From the NCBI GenBank assembly GCA_002393835.1, contig DGTW01000234.1:1-7880 (forward strand): a DNA stretch of 7,880 nt. The letters run 5' to 3'. The DNA comes from Treponema sp. UBA4326 (GTDB taxonomy: Bacteria; Spirochaetota; Spirochaetia; Treponematales; Treponemataceae). Position numbers and translations under genes: made by a program. Below are positions 1 through 7,152 of the stretch, one piece after another (within the stretch, counting starts at the first letter, position 1; each line of letters begins with the position of its first letter). The notes beneath the pieces were generated by a model. The model saw only the letters and a list, made by a program, of their open reading frames with translations. It was not told where the DNA came from and did not search any database.

Positions 1-3000
1 ACCCATTTTTGAAGTCCTCCAGATTTTTAGCTGCTTTTGCGGCCTTTGCCTCAAGTTTCGCCCGCTTCTTTTCATCACGAAGCCGCTGCTTCTCTTCGTT
101 TTTATCCAGCTTGCCTTCTTTTATAAGCTGCTTCTGCCGCTTCTTCTCTGCCTTTTTGAGACGGCGGTTGTTGAAGATGAAGTAAATGGTCGGCATGATG
201 AATAGTGTCATCAAAGAACCGAAGGTCATACCGCCGAATACGGTGAGTGAAATCGGCTGCATTGACTGAGAGCCTTCGCCAGGGAAGAAAGCCATTGGAG
301 CCAATGAAATTACAGTCGTCAAAGTTGACATGAGGATTGGTCGCAGACGGTTTCGGGCTGCCTCAACACAGGCTTCCTCAAGTTCCATGCCTCGCTTACG
401 AAGCAGGTTGGTGTAGTCAACCAGAACGATACCGTTGTTTACGATTGTACCGACCAAGACCAGCATACCCATAATCGTAACGACATTGAGCTGGGTTCCT
501 GTAAGACCGTAAATCATAATGACACCGATAAATGAAAGCGGAATCGTAAGGATGACGATGAAGGGGTCAAGAAGTGACTCGAACTGAGAAGCCATAACGA
601 CGAATACAAGGAAAGCCGCCATGATGATAATCATACCGAAGTTGGTGACGGCTTCCATAACATCTTCCATAGAACCGCCGAGAGAAACTGTGACTGCATC
701 ATCTTTCGGAATATTGTCGGCAAGAAGCTTTCTCACGCCTTCCTGACAGACGCCAAGAGACATACCGTCAACACGATTAGCCTTTACATGAACGATTCGT
801 GACTGATTCTCACGGTAAATCGTGACAGGAGCCGTGGTTTCTTCATAGTAAGCGAAACTTGAAAGAGGAATTCGCAGACCCTGTGAGTTTACGACAGAAA
901 TTGAGTCCAAATCATCAAGACGCTTTTTATCTGCCTCAGAAAGGCGGACGATGACATCAATATCCTTACCGCGCTCAGTGTAGCGGCTGGCCGTAGTTCC
1001 GTTGATTGCCCCGGAAATCTCCGCACCTACAGAATGAATGTTCAAACCGAATTCATACATCTTGTCGCGGTCAACCCGGATTGTAGCTTCCGGCAAGCCG
1101 TCTTCCTGATCCGAAGTGACTTCCTGAACATAGTCAGTGCCCTTTTCCTTGAGCATTTTTTCGACCATAGCGGCATATTCCCGCACAAGAGTCAAGTCGT
1201 CCGATTTTACGGCAATGTTAATGTCGCTGGTAGATGAAGCCTGGTTGGCTCCGGCAGAGAAAATCAAGTCCGTGCCAGGGAAAGAGTTAAAATGCTTTCG
1301 GAGTTTGGCCTTTGCCGACTTCTCGTTGTCGTAACCTGGAAGTCGCTCGCTGGGAGGATAAAGGGTGAATGTAATCGAACCTTTGTTCGTCTCAGAACCA
1401 GCGCTGAACATACTCGTTCCGCCGACAGTCATCGTGGTGTATTTTACGCCCACAAGTTCCTGCATGGCGATATTCTCAAACTCGTGCATGATGTCGTCAG
1501 TGATGTTGATTTTCGTTCCCTGAGGCAGGGTAAATTCAACGGCCACAGAGTTTGAGGCAGAGGCCGGCATGAAGATAAATCCGATTACTTTTATAGAAGC
1601 AAAAGAAAGAATCAGCAGAGCCACAAGGGTAAGCAGGCTGGCCTTCCTGTGATGAAGGACAAAGGCGACTCCCTTGGCATATTTTTCATCAAGTTTGGCA
1701 AAGAAGCTGTTGAATGCGCCGTTAATCGCATACATAATTTCGCCAAGTTTACCCTCGCCTTTCTTTGATGTGTCGATTTTGTCGATTTTGAGATATTTTG
1801 AAGTCAAAACCGGAACCAGACACATAGCGACCAAAAGCGAACAGGTGAGCGAGAAGATAATCGTCCATGCCAAATCGTTGAACATCTGACCCATGATGCC
1901 AAGAGTTTTCTTGAACATAAGCATAGGCGCGAAGATACAGATTGAAGTGAGAGTAGAGCCGGTGATTGACATGACCATTTCCTGAGAACCAAGGATTGAT
2001 GCCACTCGCGGCTTTGCGTCTCGCTGACGGTAAGCGTAAATGTTCTCCAGAACGACGATTGAGTTATCGACCAGCATACCAATACCCAGCAAAAGACCTG
2101 CAAGGGAAATCATGTTGAGCGTGAGTCCCTGGAAGTACATGAGCATGAGGGTGATGAAGACCGAAATCGGAATTGAAAGGCCGACGATAATCGTAGACTT
2201 GATTGAGCGCAAGAAGATAATCAGTACGAGGATTGCCAGCAAAGCACCCTGAACGACAGATTTAACGACCTCATTGATTGTCTGCTCGATGATGTCAGTT
2301 GTGTTTGAAGTCTCAACCAGCTCCACATCGCTTGGAAGTTCCGCCTTGATTGAAGGAATGGTCTTTCGGACATTTTTTGCCGCCGTAACCGAGTTTTTGC
2401 CCGACTGCTTCTGAACCATGAGGACGACACAAGGGTCACCGTCAAGGTAAGCAAGGGTAGATTCCTTTTTGTAGCCGTCGTAAACATCAGCAACATCACG
2501 CAGACGGATTGTGCGGATCTGACCTTCTGCGGAAGGCTTGTATGAAATTACGGTATTTTTCAAGTCATCAAGTGACTGATATTTACCGCTGGTTTTAATC
2601 GTATAGTTTGTATCACCGGAAGTGATTGTACCGCCGGAAGACTGGATGTTCTGAGCTCCGATAAGCTGTGCCACGGTAGAAATTGAAAGTCCGTAAGCTT
2701 CAAGCCTGTCTCGGGGAATGTCAACATTGATTGCCCGCTCACGGCCGCCGGAAACCGTAGCCGAAGCTACACCGTCAAGCTGTTCAAGACGGGGCTGAAC
2801 CACATCCTCTGCGTAAGTTCTGAGTTCCTCTGGAGTTCGGCTACCCTTCATTGAAAGCATCATAATCGGCATCATTGAAGGATCCATTTTGATTGTAATA
2901 GGCGCATCCGCATCGCTAGGGAGATAACGCCGTATCAAGTCGATTTTATCCCGGATTTCGTTAGTGGTGGCATCAAGGTTAGTGCCGTAGTTCATTTCCA

Positions 3001-3277
3001 GGATTATCAGACTGGTACCCGTCATAGAGCGGGACTGCAGCTTCTTCAAGCCGGAAAGACCTGAGAGAGAACTTTCCATTGTTCGGGTAACACTCTGCTC
3101 CACTTCCTCAGGACCCGCGCCGCTGTAAGTGGTGATGACAATCATGTAGGGCAAGTCCATGTCCGGGTACATGTCTACCGGGAGCTTAAAAACACAATAG
3201 ATACCGAGCAAGACAGACATCAAGAAGACAAGGAATGTCGTCGTCGGTTTATTTACACATCTTTCAGAAATAGTCAT
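1..3277 (-). CDS. RND-family efflux transporter, inner-membrane permease (3' end outside window)
   Basis: This is the proton-driven pump of a tripartite efflux system, related to AcrB and BesC; the substrate cannot be told. The frame is open from an ATG at 3277 to the window edge, 1092 codons with no stop. TM1 lies at about residues 12-31 and is followed by LPVDMYPDMDLP, the usual RND start of the first periplasmic domain. Two TM1-plus-porter halves follow, the second beginning near residue 555. TM4 carries LVDNSIVVLEN with Asp404 and Asn405 where AcrB has Asp407 and Asp408. TM10 carries VNNGIVLVDY with Asn947 where AcrB has Lys940. The RLRP motif of TM11 is kept at 977-980. After TM12, from about residue 1036, at least 57 Lys/Glu-rich residues form a predicted cytoplasmic tail, far longer than in AcrB. 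An AGGAG ribosome site at 3285-3289, 7 nt from the ATG, overlaps the stop codon of the adaptor gene, suggesting translational coupling. Family assignment is firm; a heavy-metal pump is unlikely because no HME-type motif was noticed. Confidence 0.96.
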   Translation of the reverse strand, partial: MTISERCVNKPTTTFLVFLMSVLLGIYCVFKLPVDMYPDMDLPYMIVITTYSGAGPEEVEQSVTRTMESSLSGLSGLKKLQSRSMTGTSLIILEMNYGTNLDATTNEIRDKIDLIRRYLPSDADAPITIKMDPSMMPIMMLSMKGSRTPEELRTYAEDVVQPRLEQLDGVASATVSGGRERAINVDIPRDRLEAYGLSISTVAQLIGAQNIQSSGGTITSGDTNYTIKTSGKYQSLDDLKNTVISYKPSAEGQIRTIRLRDVADVYDGYKKESTLAYLDGDPCVVLMVQKQSGKNSVTAAKNVRKTIPSIKAELPSDVELVETSNTTDIIEQTINEVVKSVVQGALLAILVLIIFLRSIKSTIIVGLSIPISVFITLMLMYFQGLTLNMISLAGLLLGIGMLVDNSIVVLENIYAYRQRDAKPRVASILGSQEMVMSITGSTLTSICIFAPMLMFKKTLGIMGQMFNDLAWTIIFSLTCSLLVAMCLVPVLTSKYLKIDKIDTSKKGEGKLGEIMYAINGAFNSFFAKLDEKYAKGVAFVLHHRKASLLTLVALLILSFASIKVIGFIFMPASASNSVAVEFTLPQGTKINITDDIMHEFENIAMQELVGVKYTTMTVGGTSMFSAGSETNKGSITFTLYPPSERLPGYDNEKSAKAKLRKHFNSFPGTDLIFSAGANQASSTSDINIAVKSDDLTLVREYAAMVEKMLKEKGTDYVQEVTSDQEDGLPEATIRVDRDKMYEFGLNIHSVGAEISGAINGTTASRYTERGKDIDVIVRLSEADKKRLDDLDSISVVNSQGLRIPLSSFAYYEETTAPVTIYRENQSRIVHVKANRVDGMSLGVCQEGVRKLLADNIPKDDAVTVSLGGSMEDVMEAVTNFGMIIIMAAFLVFVVMASQFESLLDPFIVILTIPLSFIGVIMIYGLTGTQLNVVTIMGMLVLVGTIVNNGIVLVDYTNLLRKRGMELEEACVEAARNRLRPILMSTLTTVISLAPMAFFPGEGSQSMQPISLTVFGGMTFGSLMTLFIMPTIYFIFNNRRLKKAEKKRQKQLIKEGKLDKNEEKQRLRDEKKRAKLEAKAAKAAKNLEDFKNG

Positions 3278-3286
3278 TTAAATCTC

Positions 3287-4207
3287 CTAGTTAGAAGAAA
3301 CGATGTTTACTTTTGAGCCGTCATTAAGCAAAGTCTGACCTTTGGTAACGATTTCCTCACCGGCTTCAAGACCTTTTGTGATTTCAACCTTGTTGTCTAC
3401 TGAAATGCCTCTTGTGATCGGTCGCAGACCAACTACAGCGGCATTTTTTCCTGATTTCGGGCTTGTGATAACGAAGACATAATCCTTGCCGTCGCGGGTA
3501 ACGATGGCTGAAACAGGAAGAATAATCGCATTTTTTACGCTTTCGGTAACGAGACGGACGCGACCGTACATACCGACTTTTACGCGGCTGTCAGGGGGAT
3601 TGAGGCGAAGTTTTACGCCCATAGTGCGGGTCGAAGTATCCAGAACAGGGCTTACCTCAAAAATCTTTGCCCCGAACTCAACGCTGGGATATGCGTCAAA
3701 AGTAACTGTCGCTTTTTGTCCGTTTGAGATTCGGCTGATGAAGCGCTCTGCAATATTGATTCGGATTTCAAGGTCATCCGTGCGGGCGACTTTTGCAATT
3801 GAAGAAGACTGTGAAACCGTTGAACCGACCGTAACAGGAAGAGAAGTGACCCGGCCTGAAATCGGAGCGCGGACAGGGCTGTCGTTATAGACTACACCGA
3901 CGCGGAGAGGGTTTACATAAGCCAGAGTCTGCCCCTGTTTTACCATATCACCGACTTTTACGAGGATATTGGTGATTTTTCCGCCCTGATCAGGCAAGAC
4001 CATAACTTCATTCACCGAAGCCACATCGCCGCCGAATTCAAGATAATCATCAAGATTTCCAGCCACAGTTTTGTATGTAGAGACTGCGTATAATGTCTCA
4101 ACTTCCTTTGCTTCCTCAGCCTGAGCCGCCTTTTTGCCGCAGCTCATAAATGTAAGGGCAGCCGTCATCGACGCAATTGTAATTACCGATTTTGCAGTTC
4201 TTTTCAT
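3287..4207 (-). CDS. RND efflux periplasmic adaptor (membrane-fusion) lipoprotein, hairpin-less
   Basis: This 306-residue protein is the adaptor that should link the RND pump to the TolC-like channel in the periplasm. The N-terminus is a lipoprotein signal: two basic residues, a hydrophobic stretch, then Phe-Met-Ser-Cys with Cys23 as the likely lipidated residue, implying membrane anchoring. The two lipoyl half-motifs are clear: residues 69-98 (MVLPDQGGKITNILVKVGD and onward) and 112-140 (VRAPISGRV and onward). Only about 13 residues separate them, whereas AcrA or MexA have a long coiled-coil hairpin there. A beta-barrel domain follows at about 143-230 (INIAERFISRISNGQKATVTFDAYP) and a membrane-proximal domain at about 233-306 ending in the typical GLEAGEEIVTKGQTLLNDGSKV. 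The ribosome site GGAGG at 4215-4219 lies 7 nt before the ATG. It sits 18 nt after the channel gene and 9 nt before the pump gene. The resemblance to Borrelia BesA, which also lacks the hairpin, is from family knowledge. Confidence 0.95.
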   Translation of the reverse strand: MKRTAKSVITIASMTAALTFMSCGKKAAQAEEAKEVETLYAVSTYKTVAGNLDDYLEFGGDVASVNEVMVLPDQGGKITNILVKVGDMVKQGQTLAYVNPLRVGVVYNDSPVRAPISGRVTSLPVTVGSTVSQSSSIAKVARTDDLEIRINIAERFISRISNGQKATVTFDAYPSVEFGAKIFEVSPVLDTSTRTMGVKLRLNPPDSRVKVGMYGRVRLVTESVKNAIILPVSAIVTRDGKDYVFVITSPKSGKNAAVVGLRPITRGISVDNKVEITKGLEAGEEIVTKGQTLLNDGSKVNIVSSN

Positions 4208-4225
4208 GTATTTTCCTCCAATTGT

Positions 4226-5656
4226 TTACTGTTTATTTTCCGTAAGATTAACATTCAGCGTATTTTCCAAGTCCATCAGAGCGCTTATGTACTGGAATTT
4301 CTGATTCAACTGACCAAGTTTTGCCTGATTGAGAGAACTTTCAGCATCACGCAAGTCAAGCAACTCTGTCGTACCGTTTCGGTAAGAGCGGGCCGTCATG
4401 TCATAAGCCCGCTGTGCAAGAGTAACATTTCTGCCCATGGCATCAATCTGCTCCCGTGCCTGCCGGAGAGTGTCAACGGCCTTACGGACATCAACCTTCT
4501 GCTTTTCTTTAAGAGTCTGAATCGACAGGTCAAGCTGGGCAAGCTGCTGCTTATAATCCTTTACTTTCTGTCTGTTAGAAGACCAGGGAAGCATATTCGT
4601 AAGATTCCAGACAAGGGTAAGGGAAAGACTTCCTGAATCGTACCATTTTTCATCTTTTCCCAAATCCTTGTAAAAATGCCATGCACCTTCTGAACCGATA
4701 TAAACCGGCTGCCATCCATAACTGAGCGCAAAAGTCGGGAGCCAGGTCGCAAGGTCAGATGCCGTAATTCCCAGTTTTGCCGCAAGTTTGTTTTTTTCAA
4801 GAGACTGAATCTGAAGGTCATTGTCAGCGTATTTTGCAAGCAAATCATCTGCATCCGCCTCGATATAAGTCGGCTCTATTGGACTTGTCAGCTCAATTTT
4901 TGAGCCCACAGGCATGCCAAGCATAAAAGCGAACAAATCCATCTGCTGGACGAGAGACTGTTCCGCACTGTCTACATCCGGCTTTGTGTTCTCGTAATTT
5001 ACCTGAGTCTGCAAATACTGAATCTCAGGAATTGCTCCATTCTTAAAGTTTGCCTGCGCCTGAATCATTCGCTGCCGTGCATTTTCCAAAGTCGTTTTCT
5101 GGATTTTAAGGCTTTCCTGCTGCAAAAGGAGACCATAATACATCTTTTTAATGTTTGTGATTGTCTCTCTCTGGCTCTGTTCCCATGAAACCTTTCCGGC
5201 TTCGTACTGAGCCTTTGCAATCTTTATCTGCGCGACATAGGCAGGAGTAAAATTCCAGCTGATTGCGGCATTTCCGATGGTACTCCAGCGGGCTTCTTCG
5301 TCAGCATAGTCAGTCGTAACGGGATATTTACCGCCGGTAAGCGAATTGAAAAGCTGGCTCTGGGCAGCGGTTGCCGGACTGTATTCATTCGCACGGCTCA
5401 TGGTTCCGCTCAACTGGACATTTGGCAAGAAAACATTCCAGGAATATTTTGATGCCCGTGCCTTTATTTCAAGATCAATGTCATTGCTTTTAAGCGTGCG
5501 GCTGTGCTCAAGGGCATAGTCCACGGCTTCATCAATCGAGAGTTTAAAAACTTCTGTATTTTCATTCTTCTTCTCAGATTTTGAATCAGCGTCCTGTGCG
5601 AAAGTAAAATTTACCGCCACAAAACCAATCAGAATCAAACTCGTCAGTTTCTTCAT
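4226..5656 (-). CDS. TolC-like outer membrane efflux channel
   Basis: This 476-residue protein is an outer membrane factor of the OEP/TolC family and should form the trimeric exit duct of the pump. A Sec signal peptide spans residues 1-20 with likely cleavage after FTFA, before Gln21; there is no lipobox, so it is not an OprM-type lipoprotein. The mature part shows the two-fold repeat of the family: a first half with long amphipathic helices around residues 130-260, and a second half ending in YRNGTTELLDLRDAESSLNQ, the typical second-repeat helix motif, followed by a conserved ALMDLENTLNVNL end. Length is normal for the family. The start is supported by GGAGG at 5662-5666, 5 nt before the ATG and abutting the regulator stop codon at 5668, so translation is probably coupled to the regulator. 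Because the partner adaptor lacks a hairpin, how this channel docks is an open point. Confidence 0.95.
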   Translation of the reverse strand: MKKLTSLILIGFVAVNFTFAQDADSKSEKKNENTEVFKLSIDEAVDYALEHSRTLKSNDIDLEIKARASKYSWNVFLPNVQLSGTMSRANEYSPATAAQSQLFNSLTGGKYPVTTDYADEEARWSTIGNAAISWNFTPAYVAQIKIAKAQYEAGKVSWEQSQRETITNIKKMYYGLLLQQESLKIQKTTLENARQRMIQAQANFKNGAIPEIQYLQTQVNYENTKPDVDSAEQSLVQQMDLFAFMLGMPVGSKIELTSPIEPTYIEADADDLLAKYADNDLQIQSLEKNKLAAKLGITASDLATWLPTFALSYGWQPVYIGSEGAWHFYKDLGKDEKWYDSGSLSLTLVWNLTNMLPWSSNRQKVKDYKQQLAQLDLSIQTLKEKQKVDVRKAVDTLRQAREQIDAMGRNVTLAQRAYDMTARSYRNGTTELLDLRDAESSLNQAKLGQLNQKFQYISALMDLENTLNVNLTENKQ

Positions 5657-5667
5657 TTATTCCTCCG

Positions 5668-6933
5668 TTATTTTATTCCATTGAATATATAGTTAATCAT
5701 GAAAGAAAAACCTTCCATGAATTTTTCCTCAGTTAAATCCTTTCCTTTAGCCTCCACTAAAAAGGCCACGGGAAGAACGCCAGCCCAAGTAATAAGCACT
5801 TTCGGTGAATATGGAAAGCCCAAATCAGGTGAAGTAATCCTTTCAGGAAGCCGTTTTTCCCAAACGCTGTAAACCTCATCATTACAATCCTCAGGATTCT
5901 TACCGCTTGCCGCGTCAAAAGAATCATCTGCGCCCATCAAAAGCCAGCCGCAAATAGGAATGATTTCCGGCCGATGCTTAAAGAACTCCAGCTCTGAGTA
6001 CATCTGAATCATCATATATTCAGTGAAATTCTTTGCCTCCGCCGTGTTTTCGTTCGCAATCGTCTGCAGGAGCGAAATTTCTTTGTTGACCAGCGTTTTA
6101 ATCATGTGATTTTTGTTATCAAAATATTCATAAAGGCTGCTTTTTGCCATGCCAAGCTCGTCAGCAATTCGTTCGACGGTTACGCCGCCCATTTTGTGTT
6201 TTTCGATAACGGAAGCCAGTGCTTTGAAAATCTTGTTTTCGGCCGGGAAAGAATTTTCAGGGATTTTGCACAGAGAAACCAGCTCTTCCCGCCGTTCAGA
6301 AGAAATTTCCTGGGGATGAACCGGGCTGGACTCGTCAGTACACTCCAAAAGACCGTAGACCAGCAAATTGACTACTTTTTCAGCATATTCCTGTGGTGAA
6401 GGGATACATTTTCCTTCCTGTCGGAGTTTTTCTTGCAATTTTACGAAGTAAAAAAGTGACATGCCTGAAAAAATATGCTTTGCAAACAAACGCATGTCCG
6501 ACCTGAAGGCGGAAAGGTAGGAATCTTTGTCTGCAACCTGACCTAAAAATGAAACTTGCCTTTCTGTCAGTTTTTTGAAAAGATGCTCTTCATAATTGGC
6601 GTTCTGAGACATTTGGGCAATGTAATAATTTATGTGGGATGGATTTTCTATGAAATACTTGATTAGTCCTGCGAGTGATTTCTTTGAAGTTTCCAAATCT
6701 TTTGTAGCAATATCCTTTAGCAGATACGCCATATCGTCCACAATCCGGTTTTCCATGGCATCAAGAAGAACTTCCTTGCTTTTAAAATGGCGATAAATCG
6801 CAGGCTTTGTGATTCCTACTTTTGCGGCCAGCTCGTTCATCGAAAATGATGTGTAGCGTGGCTGTTCCAGAAAGGAAAACGCCGCATCGAGAATAAGTTC
6901 TTTTGTTGGTTTTGAATTTTCGCTTCTTGCCAT
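5668..6933 (-). CDS. Tandem (double) TetR-family transcriptional repressor, probable pump regulator
   Basis: This is a 421-residue DNA-binding regulator, twice the usual TetR length of about 200. The first TetR unit has its helix-turn-helix at about residues 31-50 (SMNELAAKVGITKPAIYRHF) after an N-terminal helix, with a ligand domain to about residue 200. The second unit starts near residue 230 and has a complete second helix-turn-helix at about 251-271 (VTVERIADELGMAKSSLYEYF), then a second all-helical domain to the end. Both copies keep the family pattern, so neither looks decayed. It is the first gene of the efflux operon and its promoter holds two palindromes, so autorepression relieved by a pump substrate is the natural inference. 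I chose the ATG at 6933; an in-frame TTG at 6948 would begin only 5 nt from the predicted transcription start. No Shine-Dalgarno motif precedes the ATG. The inducer is unknown. Confidence 0.93.
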   Translation of the reverse strand: MARSENSKPTKELILDAAFSFLEQPRYTSFSMNELAAKVGITKPAIYRHFKSKEVLLDAMENRIVDDMAYLLKDIATKDLETSKKSLAGLIKYFIENPSHINYYIAQMSQNANYEEHLFKKLTERQVSFLGQVADKDSYLSAFRSDMRLFAKHIFSGMSLFYFVKLQEKLRQEGKCIPSPQEYAEKVVNLLVYGLLECTDESSPVHPQEISSERREELVSLCKIPENSFPAENKIFKALASVIEKHKMGGVTVERIADELGMAKSSLYEYFDNKNHMIKTLVNKEISLLQTIANENTAEAKNFTEYMMIQMYSELEFFKHRPEIIPICGWLLMGADDSFDAASGKNPEDCNDEVYSVWEKRLPERITSPDLGFPYSPKVLITWAGVLPVAFLVEAKGKDLTEEKFMEGFSFMINYIFNGIK

Positions 6934-6936
6934 AGT

Positions 6937-6956
6937 GTTACCGAACAAACGGTAAC
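6937..6956. promoter_or_regulatory. Operator palindrome O2 over the transcription start and leader
   Basis: GTTACCGAACAAACGGTAAC has 7-bp perfect inverted arms (6937-6943 and 6950-6956) and a 6-bp centre. It shares ACCGAACA and CGGTAAC with O1, with both blocks displaced by exactly 25 bp. It spans the predicted transcription start at 6953 and most of the leader, ending 3 nt before the ATG. It could act as a second repressor site and, in the RNA, as a small stem-loop. Confidence 0.8.
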
Positions 6957-6959
6957 TAG

Positions 6960-6988
6960 AATATACCGAACATTCGGTAACATGTCAA
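6960..6988 (-). promoter_or_regulatory. Sigma-70 promoter of the regulator-efflux operon
   Basis: Reading the minus strand, TTGACA (6983-6988, perfect consensus) is followed after exactly 17 bp by TATATT (6960-6965, five of six matches). The expected transcription start is an A near 6953, giving a leader of about 20 nt before the regulator ATG at 6933. There is no other convincing promoter inside the four-gene cluster, so this one probably serves all four genes. A palindrome fills most of the spacer. Confidence 0.85.
6964..6979. promoter_or_regulatory. Operator palindrome O1 inside the promoter spacer
   Basis: TACCGAACATTCGGTA is a perfect inverted repeat with 7-bp arms around a CA centre. 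It lies between the -35 and -10 hexamers and touches two bases of the -10, so a bound repressor would exclude RNA polymerase. The arm sequence, size and position fit a TetR-family operator; assigning it to the tandem TetR gene next door is inference from adjacency. Confidence 0.82.
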
Positions 6989-6990
6989 CA

Positions 6991-7019
6991 GCGAATCTTG
7001 TTTTTGTGGGATTATTCGC
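6991..7019. repeat. Short inverted repeat upstream of the operon promoter
   Basis: GCGAAT (6991-6996) and ATTCGC (7014-7019) form a 6-bp inverted repeat with a 17-bp T-rich centre, just upstream of the -35 box and just before the long palindrome. It could be a binding site or chance; its arms differ from those of O1 and O2. Confidence 0.3.
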
Positions 7020-7025
7020 CTAAAA

Positions 7026-7124
7026 CAAAAAAAACGGTCTCCCAGCGAGAACACGCCATCAAATCCACGGTGAACAAGTTCAAGTGGATTTGTGTCGCAA
7101 CCTCGCTTCCGACCGTTTTTTTTG
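7026..7124 (-). terminator. Long nested palindrome, probable bidirectional terminator after the TPR lipoprotein gene
   Basis: A 99-bp interrupted palindrome begins 28 nt after the TPR gene stop. The outer arms are a perfect 14-bp match (7026-7039 and 7111-7124), made of eight A, CGGTC and their complement. Inside are AGCGAG/CTCGCT (7044-7049, 7102-7107), then CAAATCCAC/GTGGATTTG (7060-7068, 7084-7092), then TGAAC/GTTCA (7071-7075, 7078-7082). On either strand GACCG is followed by eight T, so transcripts from both directions could stop. On the minus strand this would insulate the efflux operon from the lipoprotein gene. The internal structure is much more elaborate than a plain terminator needs. 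Confidence 0.7.
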
Positions 7125-7152
7125 CTTTTTCTAACACTTCCAAAACTATGAC

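Noticed and set aside
1772..1789. Tandem copy of GTCGATTTT
   Set aside because: Only two copies; it encodes KIDKID in the cytoplasmic loop of the RND protein between TM6 and TM7 and is likely a minor coding duplication.
1034..2742. Several 60-100 residue open frames on both strands across the RND gene
   Set aside because: They are other-frame shadows of the 1092-codon RND frame, without motifs or ribosome sites.
3486..3890. 134-residue plus-strand open frame
   Set aside because: It lies wholly opposite the adaptor gene, has no ribosome site or recognisable motif, and the opposite strand encodes a clear family protein.
6934..6948. TTG start at 6948 for the tandem regulator, adding five residues
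   Set aside because: It lies inside O2, only 5 nt from the predicted transcription start, with no ribosome site; the ATG at 6933 begins a normal TetR N-terminus.
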